Source of the DNA: Nocardia salmonicida NBRC 13393
Lineage (GTDB): Bacteria > Actinomycetota > Actinomycetes > Mycobacteriales > Mycobacteriaceae
NCBI RefSeq assembly: GCF_001613085.1
Contig: NZ_BDBR01000009.1
Location: 1-64,000 of the forward strand
DNA: 64,000 nucleotides
Direction: 5' to 3'
How positions within the stretch are numbered: the first letter of the stretch is position 1; each line of letters opens with the position of its first letter. Shown here piece after piece: positions 1 through 8,326 of this stretch. The notes under the pieces are model-generated. The model saw only the letters and a program-made list of their open reading frames with translations, was not told the DNA's origin and ran no database searches. A program made the position numbers and the translations under genes.

Positions 1-121
1 CAGCGGCCGTGGCCCGCACCTGGGCGCCGCCCGAAGCGGCCGAGCGCAGGGCGCCGGCGGTGTCGGCCGCCGCCAGCGACTCGGCATCGTCGAGGTCGAA
101 TACCGGTGTTCCAGCGATCAT
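1..121 (-). CDS. TobH-like conserved protein, N-terminal part only
   Basis: The reverse strand reads ATG at 121 and then MIAGTPVFDLDDAESLAAAD..., staying open to the window edge, so only about 40 N-terminal residues are present. In mycobacteria a TobH/phosphomannose-isomerase-like protein (Rv3256c) lies directly downstream of manB. The strand, the position after manB and the acidic start fit that gene. The function is poorly defined; the family is linked by context to mannose phosphate metabolism. The identification rests mainly on synteny, since too little sequence is visible for domain assignment. Confidence 0.6.
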   Translation of the reverse strand, partial: MIAGTPVFDLDDAESLAAADTAGALRSAASGGAQVRATAA

Positions 122-257
122 CGCCGAATCCACCTCCCCTCATCGCGCTGTGTCGTCCGTGACTCCACTATTCCAGCCGGACACCGGCAATGCTCGTAAT
201 CCGCCGTGGCCGAATACCGGGCCTGTGATTCCACTGCTACTGGTTTCATCTTCCCAG

Positions 258-1637
258 TCAGGCGCGGACGATGCTCAGGATCTCGGTCACGAGTGCGTTT
301 ACATCGTCGCGCGATCCGGCCTCGACATTGAGTCGGAGTAGCGGTTCGGTGTTCGAGGCGCGCAGGTTGAACCAGGCATGGCCGCCGAGATCGACCGTGA
401 CGCCGTCCATGCGGTCCACCGACTCGGTGCGGTCGGCGAACGCGGCGAGCACCGCGGCGGTGCGCTCGGCGGCGTCGGCGACGGTCGAGTTGATCTCGCC
501 GGAGGCGGCGTACACGTCGTAGGCGGCCATCAGGTCCGAGACCGTGCGCGTGCCCTCACCGAGCGCGGCCAGCACGTGCAGCGCGGCCAGCATGCCCGAG
601 TCGGCACCCCAGAAATCGCGGAAGTAGTAGTGCGCCGAGTGCTCGCCACCGAATACCGCGCCGGTCGAGGCCATCTCCTGCTTGATGAACGAGTGCCCGA
701 CCCTGGTGCGCACCGGCTTGCCGCCCAGCTCCTCGACCAGCTCGGGCACCGCGCGCGAGGTGATCAGGTTGTGGATCACGGTGGCGCCCGGCTCCTTGGC
801 CAGCTCACGCTGGGCCACGATGGCCGTGATCGCCGAGGGGGACACCGGCTCGCCGCGTTCGTCGACGACGAAGCAGCGGTCGGCGTCGCCGTCGAAGGCG
901 AGGCCGATGTCGGCGCCGCTGGAACGGACCAGCGCCTGCAGATCGACGAGGTTCTTCGGATCCAGCGGGTTGGCCTCGTGGTTGGGGAACGAGCCGTCGA
1001 GTTCGAAGTACAGCGGCACGATGGTGATCGGTCCGAGGGTGCCGAGGACGGCGGGCACGGTGTGCCCGCCCATGCCGTTGCCCGCGTCGACCGCGACGGT
1101 GAGCGGACGGATCCCGTCGAGGTTCACCAGCTCGCGCAGGTAGTCCGCGTAGTCGGCGAGCAGATCGGTGCTGGTGGCGGTGCCGGGCGTGCCGTCGTAG
1201 GCGGGCACACCCTCGATCACCTCGGCGGCGATGGTCGCCAGCCCGGTGTCCTGGCCGACGGGCAGCGCGTTCGCGCGGCACAGCTTGATGCCGTTGTACT
1301 TCGCCGGATTGTGGCTGGCGGTGAACATCGCCCCCGGACAGCCGAGCTTGCCCGAGGCGAAGTAGAGCTGGTCGGTGGAAGCGAGGCCGATGTGCACCAC
1401 ATCCAGACCCTGGGCCCGCACGCCCTGCGCGAATGCCTCGGACAGCGCGGGGGAGGATTCGCGCATGTCGTGGCCGATCACCACGCGCTGGGCGCCCTCG
1501 GCGCGCATGAGTCGGGCGAAGGAAGCGCCGACATCGCTGACGAACGCCTCATCGATCTGTTCGCCCACCACCCCGCGGACGTCATAAGCCTTGATCACGG
1601 CATTCACGAGTTCGCCAGAGCGCGCGAGGGTCGTCAT
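258..1637 (-). CDS. manB: Phosphomannomutase/phosphoglucomutase
   Basis: A 459-aa alpha-D-phosphohexomutase that interconverts mannose-6-P and mannose-1-P, the precursor of GDP-mannose for mannosylated envelope lipids. The phosphoserine loop TASHNP is at about residues 106-111 (Ser108). The Mg-binding loop DGDADR is at about 249-254, followed by the substrate loop GGEHSAH and the C-terminal phosphate-binding motif RASNTEPLLRL. The open frame runs 8 codons further upstream, but ATG at 1637 (MTTLARSGELVNAVIKAYDVRG) matches the usual family start. It lies with the TobH-like gene and the DUF3499 gene in the same direction, as in mycobacteria. The split between mannose and glucose specificity cannot be read from sequence alone. 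Confidence 0.93.
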   Translation of the reverse strand: MTTLARSGELVNAVIKAYDVRGVVGEQIDEAFVSDVGASFARLMRAEGAQRVVIGHDMRESSPALSEAFAQGVRAQGLDVVHIGLASTDQLYFASGKLGCPGAMFTASHNPAKYNGIKLCRANALPVGQDTGLATIAAEVIEGVPAYDGTPGTATSTDLLADYADYLRELVNLDGIRPLTVAVDAGNGMGGHTVPAVLGTLGPITIVPLYFELDGSFPNHEANPLDPKNLVDLQALVRSSGADIGLAFDGDADRCFVVDERGEPVSPSAITAIVAQRELAKEPGATVIHNLITSRAVPELVEELGGKPVRTRVGHSFIKQEMASTGAVFGGEHSAHYYFRDFWGADSGMLAALHVLAALGEGTRTVSDLMAAYDVYAASGEINSTVADAAERTAAVLAAFADRTESVDRMDGVTVDLGGHAWFNLRASNTEPLLRLNVEAGSRDDVNALVTEILSIVRA

Positions 1638-1689
1638 GTGGCTAACCCTAGCGGGCTGCACCGACTCCTCGGGATCCTGGCCGGACTAG

Positions 1690-2076
1690 CTACGGATCCG
1701 GCAGAACCCGAAGATGGCCCCGGCGGCCGGTCCGCGCGGTGCGCGGGGCCGAGGGGGCGTTGTCGCGGTAGCCCGGTTGGTCGGCTTCGGCGGCGGGGCG
1801 GCGGCGTAGGCCGGCTTCGCGGACGGCTTCGGCCAGTGCGGTGAGGTCGTCGTCGTCCGGGGTGCTCGAGGAGAAGCCGCCTTCGTGGCGGACCAGTTCC
1901 CAGCCCTTGGGCGCGGTGATGCGGCAGGCGTGCGTTTCGCAGAGATCCCAGGAATGTGGTTCGGCGACGGTGGCCAGGGGTCCGACGACGGCGGTCGAGT
2001 CGGAGTACACATAAGTCAGCGTCGCTACAGCCGGGTTCTTGCAGCCGGGTCGGCAGCAACGACGCATAGGGATCAC
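1690..2076 (-). CDS. DUF3499 protein (Rv3258c type)
   Basis: A small protein of about 128 aa that begins with a Cys-rich segment (MRRCCRPGCKNPAVATL). It continues with a conserved central part (TYVYSDSTAVVGPLATVAEPHSWDLCETHA) and a low-complexity basic C-terminus. The paired Cys and the CETH segment suggest a small metal-binding fold, but no activity is known. GTG at 2076 was chosen because GGAGGG lies 14 bases upstream. An ATG three codons in and a GTG at 2121 are alternatives. It sits between manB and whiB2, as in M. tuberculosis. Confidence 0.82.
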   Translation of the reverse strand: MIPMRRCCRPGCKNPAVATLTYVYSDSTAVVGPLATVAEPHSWDLCETHACRITAPKGWELVRHEGGFSSSTPDDDDLTALAEAVREAGLRRRPAAEADQPGYRDNAPSAPRTARTGRRGHLRVLPDP

Positions 2077-2194
2077 GACGTCGAGATTAGCCCTCCGCGC
2101 ACCGAAAGTGGATACGGACACGCCCTAAACGGGCACAGTCGCGCATGCGTTCGACTGTCTTACGCGCATCGGCCGGAGCGAAGACGGAATATGC

Positions 2195-2677
2195 CTATTC
2201 GGGCTCGGGATCGATGAGATCGGGATCGACGCCGAGGTAGGTCGCGATCTGCTGGACGAGTACCTCGCGCAGCAACTCCACCAGATCGTCGGGATCGGCC
2301 GCTCGCAATTCCAGCGGCTTGCGGAACAACACCACCCTGGCGCGGGTGGCCGCACCGTGGCGGTCGACGCCCGCGGGGATGAGGCGCGACAGCGGGACGG
2401 GTCCGTCGGCGACCACCTCGTCCGGCCAGGTGACCGAATCGGGATGCAGCGGACGGATTTTCGGTACATCGTCGACGGCGATATCGAGCTTGGTGAGGCG
2501 ATCGTGCCAGCGGGTGTCCAGTGGGGCGAACGCTTCGAGCACCAGCCGATCGAATTTCTGGCCCCTGGTGCGCCACGCGGGCACCGTCGGCGGAAGCATG
2601 GGGCCTCGAACTCCGCGGCCGCGGCGGGTCACCGAACGAGCAGTGGGGGCCGGAGAATGACGCCGGGAACGTGCCAT
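2195..2677 (-). CDS. Zincin-1-like family protein without an HEXXH motif (Rv3259 type)
   Basis: A 160-aa protein with a basic N-terminal tail, then the conserved PF06262-like block (FDRLVLEAFAPLDTRW...LDIAVDDVP). It ends VVLFRKPLELRAADPDDLVELLREVLVQQIATYLG. Members of this family are called metallopeptidases because many carry HEXXH in the last helix. Here that helix reads REVLVQQIATYLG, so no zinc-binding HEXXH is present and peptidase activity is doubtful. A ribosome-binding site (AGAGGTG) precedes ATG 2677. It lies between the DUF3499 gene and whiB2. Confidence 0.8.
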   Translation of the reverse strand: MARSRRHSPAPTARSVTRRGRGVRGPMLPPTVPAWRTRGQKFDRLVLEAFAPLDTRWHDRLTKLDIAVDDVPKIRPLHPDSVTWPDEVVADGPVPLSRLIPAGVDRHGAATRARVVLFRKPLELRAADPDDLVELLREVLVQQIATYLGVDPDLIDPEPE

Positions 2678-2801
2678 GGGTCTTTCACCTCTCTCGCCTG
2701 CACCGTGAAGATCAACAAGGGCGTTCGCCCGGAGACACCGACGTACTGCGCCTGCGTGGCTCCGGGCCAGGCCTGGAGAGAGTCTACTTTCGAACAGTCA
2801 C

Positions 2802-3179
2802 TTAACCGATTCCGCGCTTCAGCCTGCGACGCTCTCGTTCCGAGAGACCGCCCCAGATGCCGAAGCGTTCATCATGTGCCAGTGCGTATTCCAGGCACTG
2901 GTCACGTACTTCACAGCCCAAGCAGATCCGCTTGGCCTCACGAGTCGAGCCGCCCTTCTCGGGGAAGAACGCCTCGGGGTCGGTCTGAGCGCAGAGGGCG
3001 CGTTCCTGCCACTGCTCTTCGATCGATTCGAACATTTCGTCGAAGCCCGTGACGACCAGACTCAGCCGGGGAGCCGCGACTTCGCTTACCACGTCCGGTT
3101 CCTGCCAGCTCATGTCAGCGCAGACAGCGTGAGCTGCGCCTGCTGTGGAATCGGTCGGCGAGACCAGATCTTCGGTCAT
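2802..3179 (-). CDS. whiB2: WhiB-family iron-sulfur transcription factor WhiB2
   Basis: A 125-aa WhiB protein. The four cluster-ligating cysteines are C63, C86, C89 and C95 (C-X22-C-X2-C-X5-C). They are followed by the G[I/V]WGG turn (residues 107-111) and a basic C-terminal DNA-binding tail (SERERRRLKRG). WhiB2/WhmD is required for septation and division in mycobacteria. ATG 3179 has a strong GAGGAGG site 7 bases upstream, supporting a form with an N-terminal extension like WhmD. It is transcribed away from fbiA, with a 418-bp divergent intergenic region. Confidence 0.93.
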   Translation of the reverse strand: MTEDLVSPTDSTAGAAHAVCADMSWQEPDVVSEVAAPRLSLVVTGFDEMFESIEEQWQERALCAQTDPEAFFPEKGGSTREAKRICLGCEVRDQCLEYALAHDERFGIWGGLSERERRRLKRGIG

Positions 3180-3295
3180 CGTTCCGCCTCCTCACTATGT
3201 GTTAGCGCAGAATGATTCTTTCCGTCGGATCAGATGCAACCCCGACGGCCCAACACCGCGACGTAGTCTCGCGGGCTTCCCCGAGCCTGCCTTCC

Positions 3296-3394
3296 GGCGA
3301 GTTGGAACCCTCTCGCAAACGCGCCCTGCGCTAACTCCTAGCGCAGTAGCCTTTTCAGGCGAGTTGGAACCTTCTCGCAAACGCCCCCGCGCTA
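3296..3394. repeat. Two direct repeats upstream of whiB2
   Basis: The unit GGCGAGTTGGAACC-Y-TCTCGCAAACGC occurs at 3296-3322 and again at 3358-3384, differing by one base. Both copies are followed by a short C-rich stretch and GCGCTA (3328-3333 and 3389-3394). The copies are 62 bp apart start to start, close to six helical turns, which suits tandem protein binding. Neither copy is inside a gene. Confidence 0.7.
3327..3345. promoter_or_regulatory. Inverted repeat TGCGCTA-N5-TAGCGCA
   Basis: Perfect 7-bp arms separated by ACTCC. The right arm recurs at 3203-3209 and GCGCTA recurs at 3389-3394. The arrangement suggests an operator for a dimeric regulator acting on whiB2, and possibly fbiA. There is no following T-run, so a terminator is unlikely. 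Confidence 0.4.
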
Positions 3395-3597
3395 TGCCTT
3401 CTCGCGGTGACCGGAATGACATGTCTGTGATTAGACACGCCGCACTTGCCGGTGGTCAACCCGCCGTCACCCTTCCGTTACACTCCACACCCGCCTTTCG
3501 TGTTGATCTTGTTATGTGCCGTGGCAAATGACCAGCAACTTCACTGTCATTCGGCGCGAAAGCAACGGGCAACCGTCACTCACTAGGCTGTGACCCT

Positions 3598-4584
3598 GTG
3601 ACTGCACAACACGCGGTGCGCGAGCCCAAGATCGCCGTTCTCGTCGGCGGTGTCGGCGGTGCCCGGTTCCTCCAAGGCGTCCGGCAGCTGCTGCCCGAAG
3701 CCGACATCTCCGCCATCGTCAACGTCGGCGACGACGTCTGGATGCATGGCCTTCGCATCTGTCCCGACCTCGACACCTGCATGTACACCCTCGGTGGTGG
3801 CATCGATACCGAGCGTGGCTGGGGCCACGCCGACGAAACCTGGCACGCGAAAGAGGAGCTGGCGAAATACAACGCTCAGCCCGATTGGTTCGGCCTCGGC
3901 GATCGCGATATCGCCACTCATCTCATTCGCACCGAAATGCTGCGCGCCGGATATCCGCTGTCCGCGGTCACCGAAGCGCTGTGCAATCGGTGGCAACCGG
4001 GCGTGAAGCTGATCCCGGCTACCGACGATCGCTGCGAAACTCACGTCGTGGTCAGCGATCCCGACAATGCTGGCGAACGTCGCGCGATCCACTTCCAGGA
4101 ATGGTGGGTGCGGTACCGCGCGGCGCTTCCGACACACGGATTTGCCTCGATCGGCGCCGAGCAAGCCACTCCGGCACCAAATGTGACAGAAATCATAGCC
4201 ACTGCCGACGCCGTGTTATTGGCCCCGTCGAACCCCGTGGTGAGCATCGGCGCGATCCTCGCCGTGCCCGGGATCAGAGGCGCGTTGCGCACCAGCGAGG
4301 CCAAGGTGATCGGCCTGTCGCCGGTGATCGACGGAAAGCCGTTGCGCGGCATGGCAGATGAGTGCCTCACGGCGATCGGCGTCGAGTCCACCGCCGAGGC
4401 GATCGGCCGCCACTACGGCGCCCGCTCGGCCACCGGCATCCTCGACGGATGGCTGGTGCACTCCACCGATACCGCCGATGTCGCGGGCGTCGAGGTGCGC
4501 AGCGTGCCGCTGTTGATGAGCGACCCCGAGGCGACCGCTGAAATGGCGCGCGCCGCACTGGAATTGGCGGGAGTGAAGATATGA
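3598..4584 (+). CDS. fbiA: F420 biosynthesis transferase FbiA (2-phospho-L-lactate/EPPG transferase)
   Basis: A 328-aa CofD/FbiA protein that joins the guanylated phospho-acid to 7,8-didemethyl-8-hydroxy-5-deazariboflavin, giving F420-0 or dehydro-F420-0. The N-terminal nucleotide loop [13 protein letters not shown] is at about residues 15-27. Further family blocks are visible ([31 protein letters not shown]). The start is GTG 3598. Its last codons overlap fbiB by the 4-bp ATGA junction, so the pair is translationally coupled. F420 is the hydride carrier of many actinobacterial reductases. Confidence 0.95.
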   Translation: MTAQHAVREPKIAVLVGGVGGARFLQGVRQLLPEADISAIVNVGDDVWMHGLRICPDLDTCMYTLGGGIDTERGWGHADETWHAKEELAKYNAQPDWFGLGDRDIATHLIRTEMLRAGYPLSAVTEALCNRWQPGVKLIPATDDRCETHVVVSDPDNAGERRAIHFQEWWVRYRAALPTHGFASIGAEQATPAPNVTEIIATADAVLLAPSNPVVSIGAILAVPGIRGALRTSEAKVIGLSPVIDGKPLRGMADECLTAIGVESTAEAIGRHYGARSATGILDGWLVHSTDTADVAGVEVRSVPLLMSDPEATAEMARAALELAGVKI

Positions 4585-5975
4585 GCGCCCAGGAGGCGGC
4601 CGACTCGATCCGGCCGGAGAGCGGCCAGGTCGACGTGTTGCCCGACCATGCCGCCGACGAGCTGCGGATCCTTCCGGTGACCGGTCTGCCGGAGTTCCGG
4701 CCGGGTGACGATCTCGCCGAACACCTTGCGGCACAAGCACCCTGGCTTGCCGACGGTGACATTCTCGTGGTCACCAGCAAGATCGTGTCGAAGGTCGAGG
4801 GGCGCATCGTCGCCGCACCCCTCGACCCCGAGGAGCGCGACACCGCCCGTCGCAAGCTCGTCGAGGACGAAGCCGTTCGGGTGCTCGCGCGCAAGGGCCG
4901 CACCCTCATCACCGAGAACCGGCTCGGCATCGTGCAGGCGGCCTCCGGCGTCGACGGCTCCAATGTGGCCGAGGGCGAATTGGTGCTGCTGCCTGTCGAT
5001 CCCGACGGCAGCGCGAAGGCCCTGCGCACCGCGCTCGCCCAGCGGCTCGGCGTCGACGTGGCCGTGGTCGTCACGGACACGATGGGCCGGGCCTGGCGCA
5101 ACGGGCAGATCGACGCGGCCATCGGGTCGGCCGGCCTGCGGGTGCTGCACGACTACGACGGCGCCGTCGACAAACAGGGCAACGAACTGCACGTCACGCA
5201 GGTGGCCATCGCCGATGAGCTCGCCGCGGCCGCCGATCTGGTCAAGGGCAAGCTCGGCGGTGTTCCGGTAGCGGTGGTGCGCGGGCTGAACACCGAGGAC
5301 GACGGTTCGACCGCGGCGGCGCTGCTGCGCGGTGGCATCGACGACCTGTTCTGGCTCGGCACCGCCGAGGCGCTCGAGCAGGGCCGCAAAGAGGCTGTGC
5401 CGCTGCGTCGTTCGGTCCGCGCGTTCGCCGGCGAACCCGTCGACCCGGAACGGATCCGTGCCGCCGTCGCGGTCGGACTCACCGCGCCCGCACCGCACCA
5501 CACCCGTCCGGTGCGCTTCGTCTGGCTGCGCGAGGCGGCCCTGCGGGCGCGGTTGCTCGAGGCCATGACCGAGAAGTGGCGCGCCGACCTCACCGCCGAC
5601 GGGCTCGCCCCCGACCGCGTGGAGCGTCGAATCGCGCGCGGTCGCATCCTTTTCGACGCACCGGAGGTGATCATCCCGTTCTGCGTGCCCGACGGCGCGC
5701 ATGACTATCCCGACGCTCGTCGCCAGGCCGCCGAGCAGACGATGTTCACGGTGGCCGTCGGCGCTGCCGTGCAGGGCCTGCTCGTCGCGTTGGCCGCCGA
5801 CGGTCTCGGCAGCTGCTGGATCGGCTCGACCATCTTCGCGCCCGAGATCGTCCGCGAGGTCCTCGATCTGGACGAGGACTGGATGCCGTTGGGCGCCATC
5901 GCGATCGGGCATCCACTGGAGGAGCCCGCGCCGCGCGCCGTCGGATCGGCCGGCGCGGGATTGGTGGAACTGTGA
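4581..5975 (+). CDS. fbiB: Coenzyme F420:L-glutamate ligase FbiB (bifunctional)
   Basis: A 464-aa two-domain protein. The first ~250 residues are the CofE-type gamma-glutamyl ligase ([53 protein letters not shown]). The C-terminal ~190 residues are a nitroreductase-fold FMN domain ([17 protein letters not shown]...[18 protein letters not shown]). In mycobacteria this domain reduces dehydro-F420-0. Together they polyglutamylate F420. The start overlaps the fbiA stop (ATGA). A Nudix gene follows. Confidence 0.95.
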   Translation: MSAQEAADSIRPESGQVDVLPDHAADELRILPVTGLPEFRPGDDLAEHLAAQAPWLADGDILVVTSKIVSKVEGRIVAAPLDPEERDTARRKLVEDEAVRVLARKGRTLITENRLGIVQAASGVDGSNVAEGELVLLPVDPDGSAKALRTALAQRLGVDVAVVVTDTMGRAWRNGQIDAAIGSAGLRVLHDYDGAVDKQGNELHVTQVAIADELAAAADLVKGKLGGVPVAVVRGLNTEDDGSTAAALLRGGIDDLFWLGTAEALEQGRKEAVPLRRSVRAFAGEPVDPERIRAAVAVGLTAPAPHHTRPVRFVWLREAALRARLLEAMTEKWRADLTADGLAPDRVERRIARGRILFDAPEVIIPFCVPDGAHDYPDARRQAAEQTMFTVAVGAAVQGLLVALAADGLGSCWIGSTIFAPEIVREVLDLDEDWMPLGAIAIGHPLEEPAPRAVGSAGAGLVEL

Positions 5976-6009
5976 ACCCGACAGCGATCGCGATCGCGGA
6001 GTCGGCCCG

Positions 6010-6537
6010 ATGAGCGCGGAATCGCTGCACGCCTCGGCGACCGAGTTGCTCACCCAGTGGGAGCCCGGCACCGGCGCGGATCACTCACTGCGCGAAGCGA
6101 TTCTGGCGTTCCTCGGCTCGGCGCCGCGTGGCTGCCTGCGTGAACACGCCCCCGGCCACATCACCGCGTCGGCCATCGTGCTGTCCCACGATCGTCGCGA
6201 CATCCTGCTCACCCTGCACCCACGCGTGGGCCGCTGGATCCAGCTCGGCGGTCACTGCGAACCCGATGACAAGACCGTGCAGGACGCGGCGCTGCGGGAG
6301 GCGGTGGAGGAATCCGGCATCGCCGACCTGATCCTCACGCCGGGTCTCTACGGCGCGCAGGCCCACCCGATCACCTGCTCGCTCGGAGTGCCGACGCGAC
6401 ATCTCGACCTGCTCTTCGAGGTCGTGGCGCCCCCGGGCGCGGTACCGGTGCGCAGCTCCGAATCGACCGATCTGCGGTGGTGGCCGGTCGACGGGCTACC
6501 TGCCGGCGCCGACGTTCTGTTTCGGTCAGAGGGGTGA
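6010..6537 (+). CDS. Nudix hydrolase
   Basis: A 175-aa Nudix-fold protein. The Nudix helix is visible as GGHCEPDD...ALREAVEESGI (about residues 82-106), with the REAVEESG catalytic glutamates intact. The first loop is the GGHCEP variant common in actinobacteria. The N-terminus (REHAPGHITASAIVLSHDRRDILLTLH) is the usual first strand. It begins 34 bases after fbiB and is probably cotranscribed. The substrate is unknown; a nucleotide or dinucleotide diphosphate is likely. ATG 6010 has a GGAG upstream. Confidence 0.85.
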   Translation: MSAESLHASATELLTQWEPGTGADHSLREAILAFLGSAPRGCLREHAPGHITASAIVLSHDRRDILLTLHPRVGRWIQLGGHCEPDDKTVQDAALREAVEESGIADLILTPGLYGAQAHPITCSLGVPTRHLDLLFEVVAPPGAVPVRSSESTDLRWWPVDGLPAGADVLFRSEG

Positions 6538-6570
6538 TGTAAAGGCCCCTGAAAAGGTCTCTGACCTGTA

Positions 6571-6614
6571 ACGACTACGGCCGTGCCCAGTTGGGCCCGG
6601 CCGTCGTTTTCGTT
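6571..6614 (+). terminator. Rho-independent terminator after the fbi operon
   Basis: ACGAC-T-ACGGCCG pairs with CGGCCGTCGT around an inner TGCCCAGTTGGGC-type loop, followed by TTTTCGTTGTTC. It lies between the Nudix gene and the alkB promoter. Confidence 0.7.
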
Positions 6615-6633
6615 GTTCGACCGGGTCTTCTTT

Positions 6634-6714
6634 ACAAATTACGAAATTTGTCTAGACATCCGACATATCCGCGCCTATCGTCTGTGACAGAGAGTTACGC
6701 ACATCACAGATGTG
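6634..6714 (+). promoter_or_regulatory. alkB1 promoter with three palindromes
   Basis: The region is notably A/T-rich. It contains ACAAATT-ACGA-AATTTGT (6634-6651), the perfect palindrome TGTCTAGACA (6649-6658) and CACATC-ACA-GATGTG (6700-6714). TAGACA (6653-6658) and TATCGT (6676-6681), 17 bp apart, look like -35 and -10 boxes. The 16-mer CGCGCCTATCGTCTGT (6670-6685) recurs with one change upstream of the second alkB. These are candidate operators for the TetR-type regulator encoded at 8323. Confidence 0.55.
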
Positions 6715-6741
6715 AGATGTGCCTCGGAACTGGAGACGATG

Positions 6742-7977
6742 ATGTCGACTGATGCCAACGCGTCCGAGCAGCGGGTCGCGCCGCCGCAATGGCGAGATTC
6801 CAAACGATATTTGTGGCTGTGGGGCCTGTTCGCCCCGACCGGCCTGTTCACGATCGCGATCCCGCTGATCTGGGGTCTCAACCAGCTCGGCTGGCACCGC
6901 ATCGCCGAGATCCCGTTCTGGCTGGGGCCGGTGCTGGTCTACATCGTGATCCCGCTGGCCGACCTGTTCTTCGGCCCGGACGGCGACAACCCGCCCGACG
7001 AGGTGATGGAGTACCTGGAGAACGACAAGTACTACCGCTACCTCACCTACCTGTACCTGCCGTTCCAGTACGCCTCGCTGATCTTCGCCTGCTACATCAT
7101 CACCGCGCCGAACCTGCACTGGCTCGGCTTCCCCGGCGGCGCCAACGTGGTCGACAAGATCGGTATCGCGATCAGCGTCGGGATGATCGGCGGCATCGGC
7201 ATCAACACCGCGCACGAGCTCGGTCACAAGAAGGTCGAACTGGAGCGCTGGCTCGCGCGCATCGCGCTGGCCCAGTCGTTCTACGGGCACTTCTACATCG
7301 AGCACAATCGGGGTCACCACGTGCGGGTCGCCACCCCGGAGGACCCCGCGAGTTCGCGTATCGGTGAGTCCTTCTGGGCCTTCTGGCCGCGCACGGTCTG
7401 GGGCAGCCTGCGCTCGGCCTGGCACCTCGAGAAGGAACGTCTCGGCCGGCTCGACAAGAGCCCGTGGACGCTGCGCAACGATGTGCTCAACGCCTGGGCC
7501 ATGTCGGTGGTGCTGTGGCTCGGTTTGATCGCAGTCTTCGGCGTCGAGGTGCTGCCGTATCTGATCCTGCAGGCCGTGGTCGGTTTCAGTCTGCTCGAGT
7601 CGGTGAACTACCTCGAGCACTACGGCCTGGTCCGGCAGAAGACCGCGAGCGGACGCTATGAACGACCGGCGCCCGAGCACAGCTGGAACAGCGACCACAT
7701 CGTCACCAATATCTTCCTGTACCACCTGCAGCGTCACAGCGACCATCACGCCTATCCGACCCGGCGCTATCAGACGCTGCGCAGTTGGGACGGAGCGCCG
7801 AACCTGCCCAGCGGCTACGCCAGCATGATCCTGATCGGCTACTTCCCGCCGATCTGGCGCAAGGTGATGGACAAGCGCGTGCTCGCGCACTACGGCGGGG
7901 ACGTCAGCCTCGCCAATATCGAACCCAAGCGCCGCGAGCAGGTGCTGGAAAAGTACGGAACCGAGGTCGAGTCGTGA
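6742..7977 (+). CDS. alkB: Alkane 1-monooxygenase AlkB (first copy)
   Basis: A 411-aa membrane di-iron alkane hydroxylase that inserts oxygen at the terminal carbon of n-alkanes, using electrons from rubredoxin. The histidine motifs are intact: HELGHKK (~159), EHNRGHH (~187), NYLEHYG and LQRHSDHHAYPTRRYQTLR. Several hydrophobic segments are visible (LFTIAIPLIWGL, LGPVLVYIVIPLADLFF, ASLIFACYIIT). Two ATGs lie in tandem; the second (6742) has GGAG at a better spacing. Its stop overlaps the rubredoxin start (GTGA). This is the first gene of the alkB-rubA1-rubA2-alkU operon. Confidence 0.95.
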   Translation: MSTDANASEQRVAPPQWRDSKRYLWLWGLFAPTGLFTIAIPLIWGLNQLGWHRIAEIPFWLGPVLVYIVIPLADLFFGPDGDNPPDEVMEYLENDKYYRYLTYLYLPFQYASLIFACYIITAPNLHWLGFPGGANVVDKIGIAISVGMIGGIGINTAHELGHKKVELERWLARIALAQSFYGHFYIEHNRGHHVRVATPEDPASSRIGESFWAFWPRTVWGSLRSAWHLEKERLGRLDKSPWTLRNDVLNAWAMSVVLWLGLIAVFGVEVLPYLILQAVVGFSLLESVNYLEHYGLVRQKTASGRYERPAPEHSWNSDHIVTNIFLYHLQRHSDHHAYPTRRYQTLRSWDGAPNLPSGYASMILIGYFPPIWRKVMDKRVLAHYGGDVSLANIEPKRREQVLEKYGTEVES

Positions 7978-8147
7978 GTGCCTACAAATGTCCGGTCTGT
8001 GATTTCGTCTTCGATGAAGCCAAAGGCGCGCCACGCGAAGGATTTCCGCCTGGCACACTGTGGACTGCCGTTCCCGACGACTGGTGCTGTCCGGACTGTG
8101 GGGTGCGGGAGAAGATCGACTTCGAAGCGGTAGGAGTATCGCAGTGA
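7974..8147 (+). CDS. rubA1: Rubredoxin, AlkG1-like
   Basis: A 57-aa rubredoxin with CPVC (C6, C9) and CPDC (C39, C42) iron ligands. One extra residue, an Arg, follows the second CXXCG (CGVREKIDF). That insertion marks the AlkG1-type rubredoxins, which did not restore alkane hydroxylation in published complementation work. The partner rubredoxin downstream lacks it. Start GTG 7974 overlaps the alkB stop. Confidence 0.9.
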   Translation: MSAYKCPVCDFVFDEAKGAPREGFPPGTLWTAVPDDWCCPDCGVREKIDFEAVGVSQ

Positions 8148-8326
8148 CCGAGTACAAGCTCTACCAGTGTGTCCAGTGCGGTTTCGAGTACGACGAGGCC
8201 GAGGGCTGGCCCGACGACGGCATCGCGCCCGGCACCCGCTGGGACGACATCGCCGACGACTGGACCTGCCCGGACTGCGGAGCCCGCAAGTCCGACTTCT
8301 TCATGGTCGAGATCGAACGTTCGTGA
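8144..8326 (+). CDS. rubA2: Rubredoxin, AlkG2-like electron donor to AlkB
   Basis: A 60-aa rubredoxin with ligands C9/C12 and C42/C45 and the [13 protein letters not shown] signature of AlkG2-type proteins, the ones that pass electrons to AlkB. GTG 8144 has AGGAG upstream and overlaps the preceding stop by 4 bp. The next gene starts inside its stop (GTGA), so the four genes are tightly coupled. Confidence 0.92.
   Translation: MTEYKLYQCVQCGFEYDEAEGWPDDGIAPGTRWDDIADDWTCPDCGARKSDFFMVEIERS

Larger units (their letters stand above)
3180..3597. promoter_or_regulatory. Divergent intergenic region whiB2/fbiA
   Basis: 418 bp with no convincing gene. It holds a pair of near-identical direct repeats (3296-3394), a TGCGCTA/TAGCGCA hairpin (3327-3345) and a further TAGCGCA copy at 3203-3209, just upstream of the whiB2 ribosome-binding site. 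The start of fbiA is preceded by TAGGCT, a possible -10 element for a short leader. A complex WhiB2 promoter is the simplest reading. Confidence 0.5.

Noticed and set aside
378..1844. 488-aa plus-strand frame over manB
   Set aside because: Shadow frame, rich in Arg/Gly/Val/His; manB motifs are on the minus strand.
3296..3394. Riboswitch or small RNA before whiB2
   Set aside because: Repeats rather than a structured aptamer; no known riboswitch core recognised.
4413..6071. 552-aa open frame antisense to fbiB
   Set aside because: Shadow of fbiB; no family motif.
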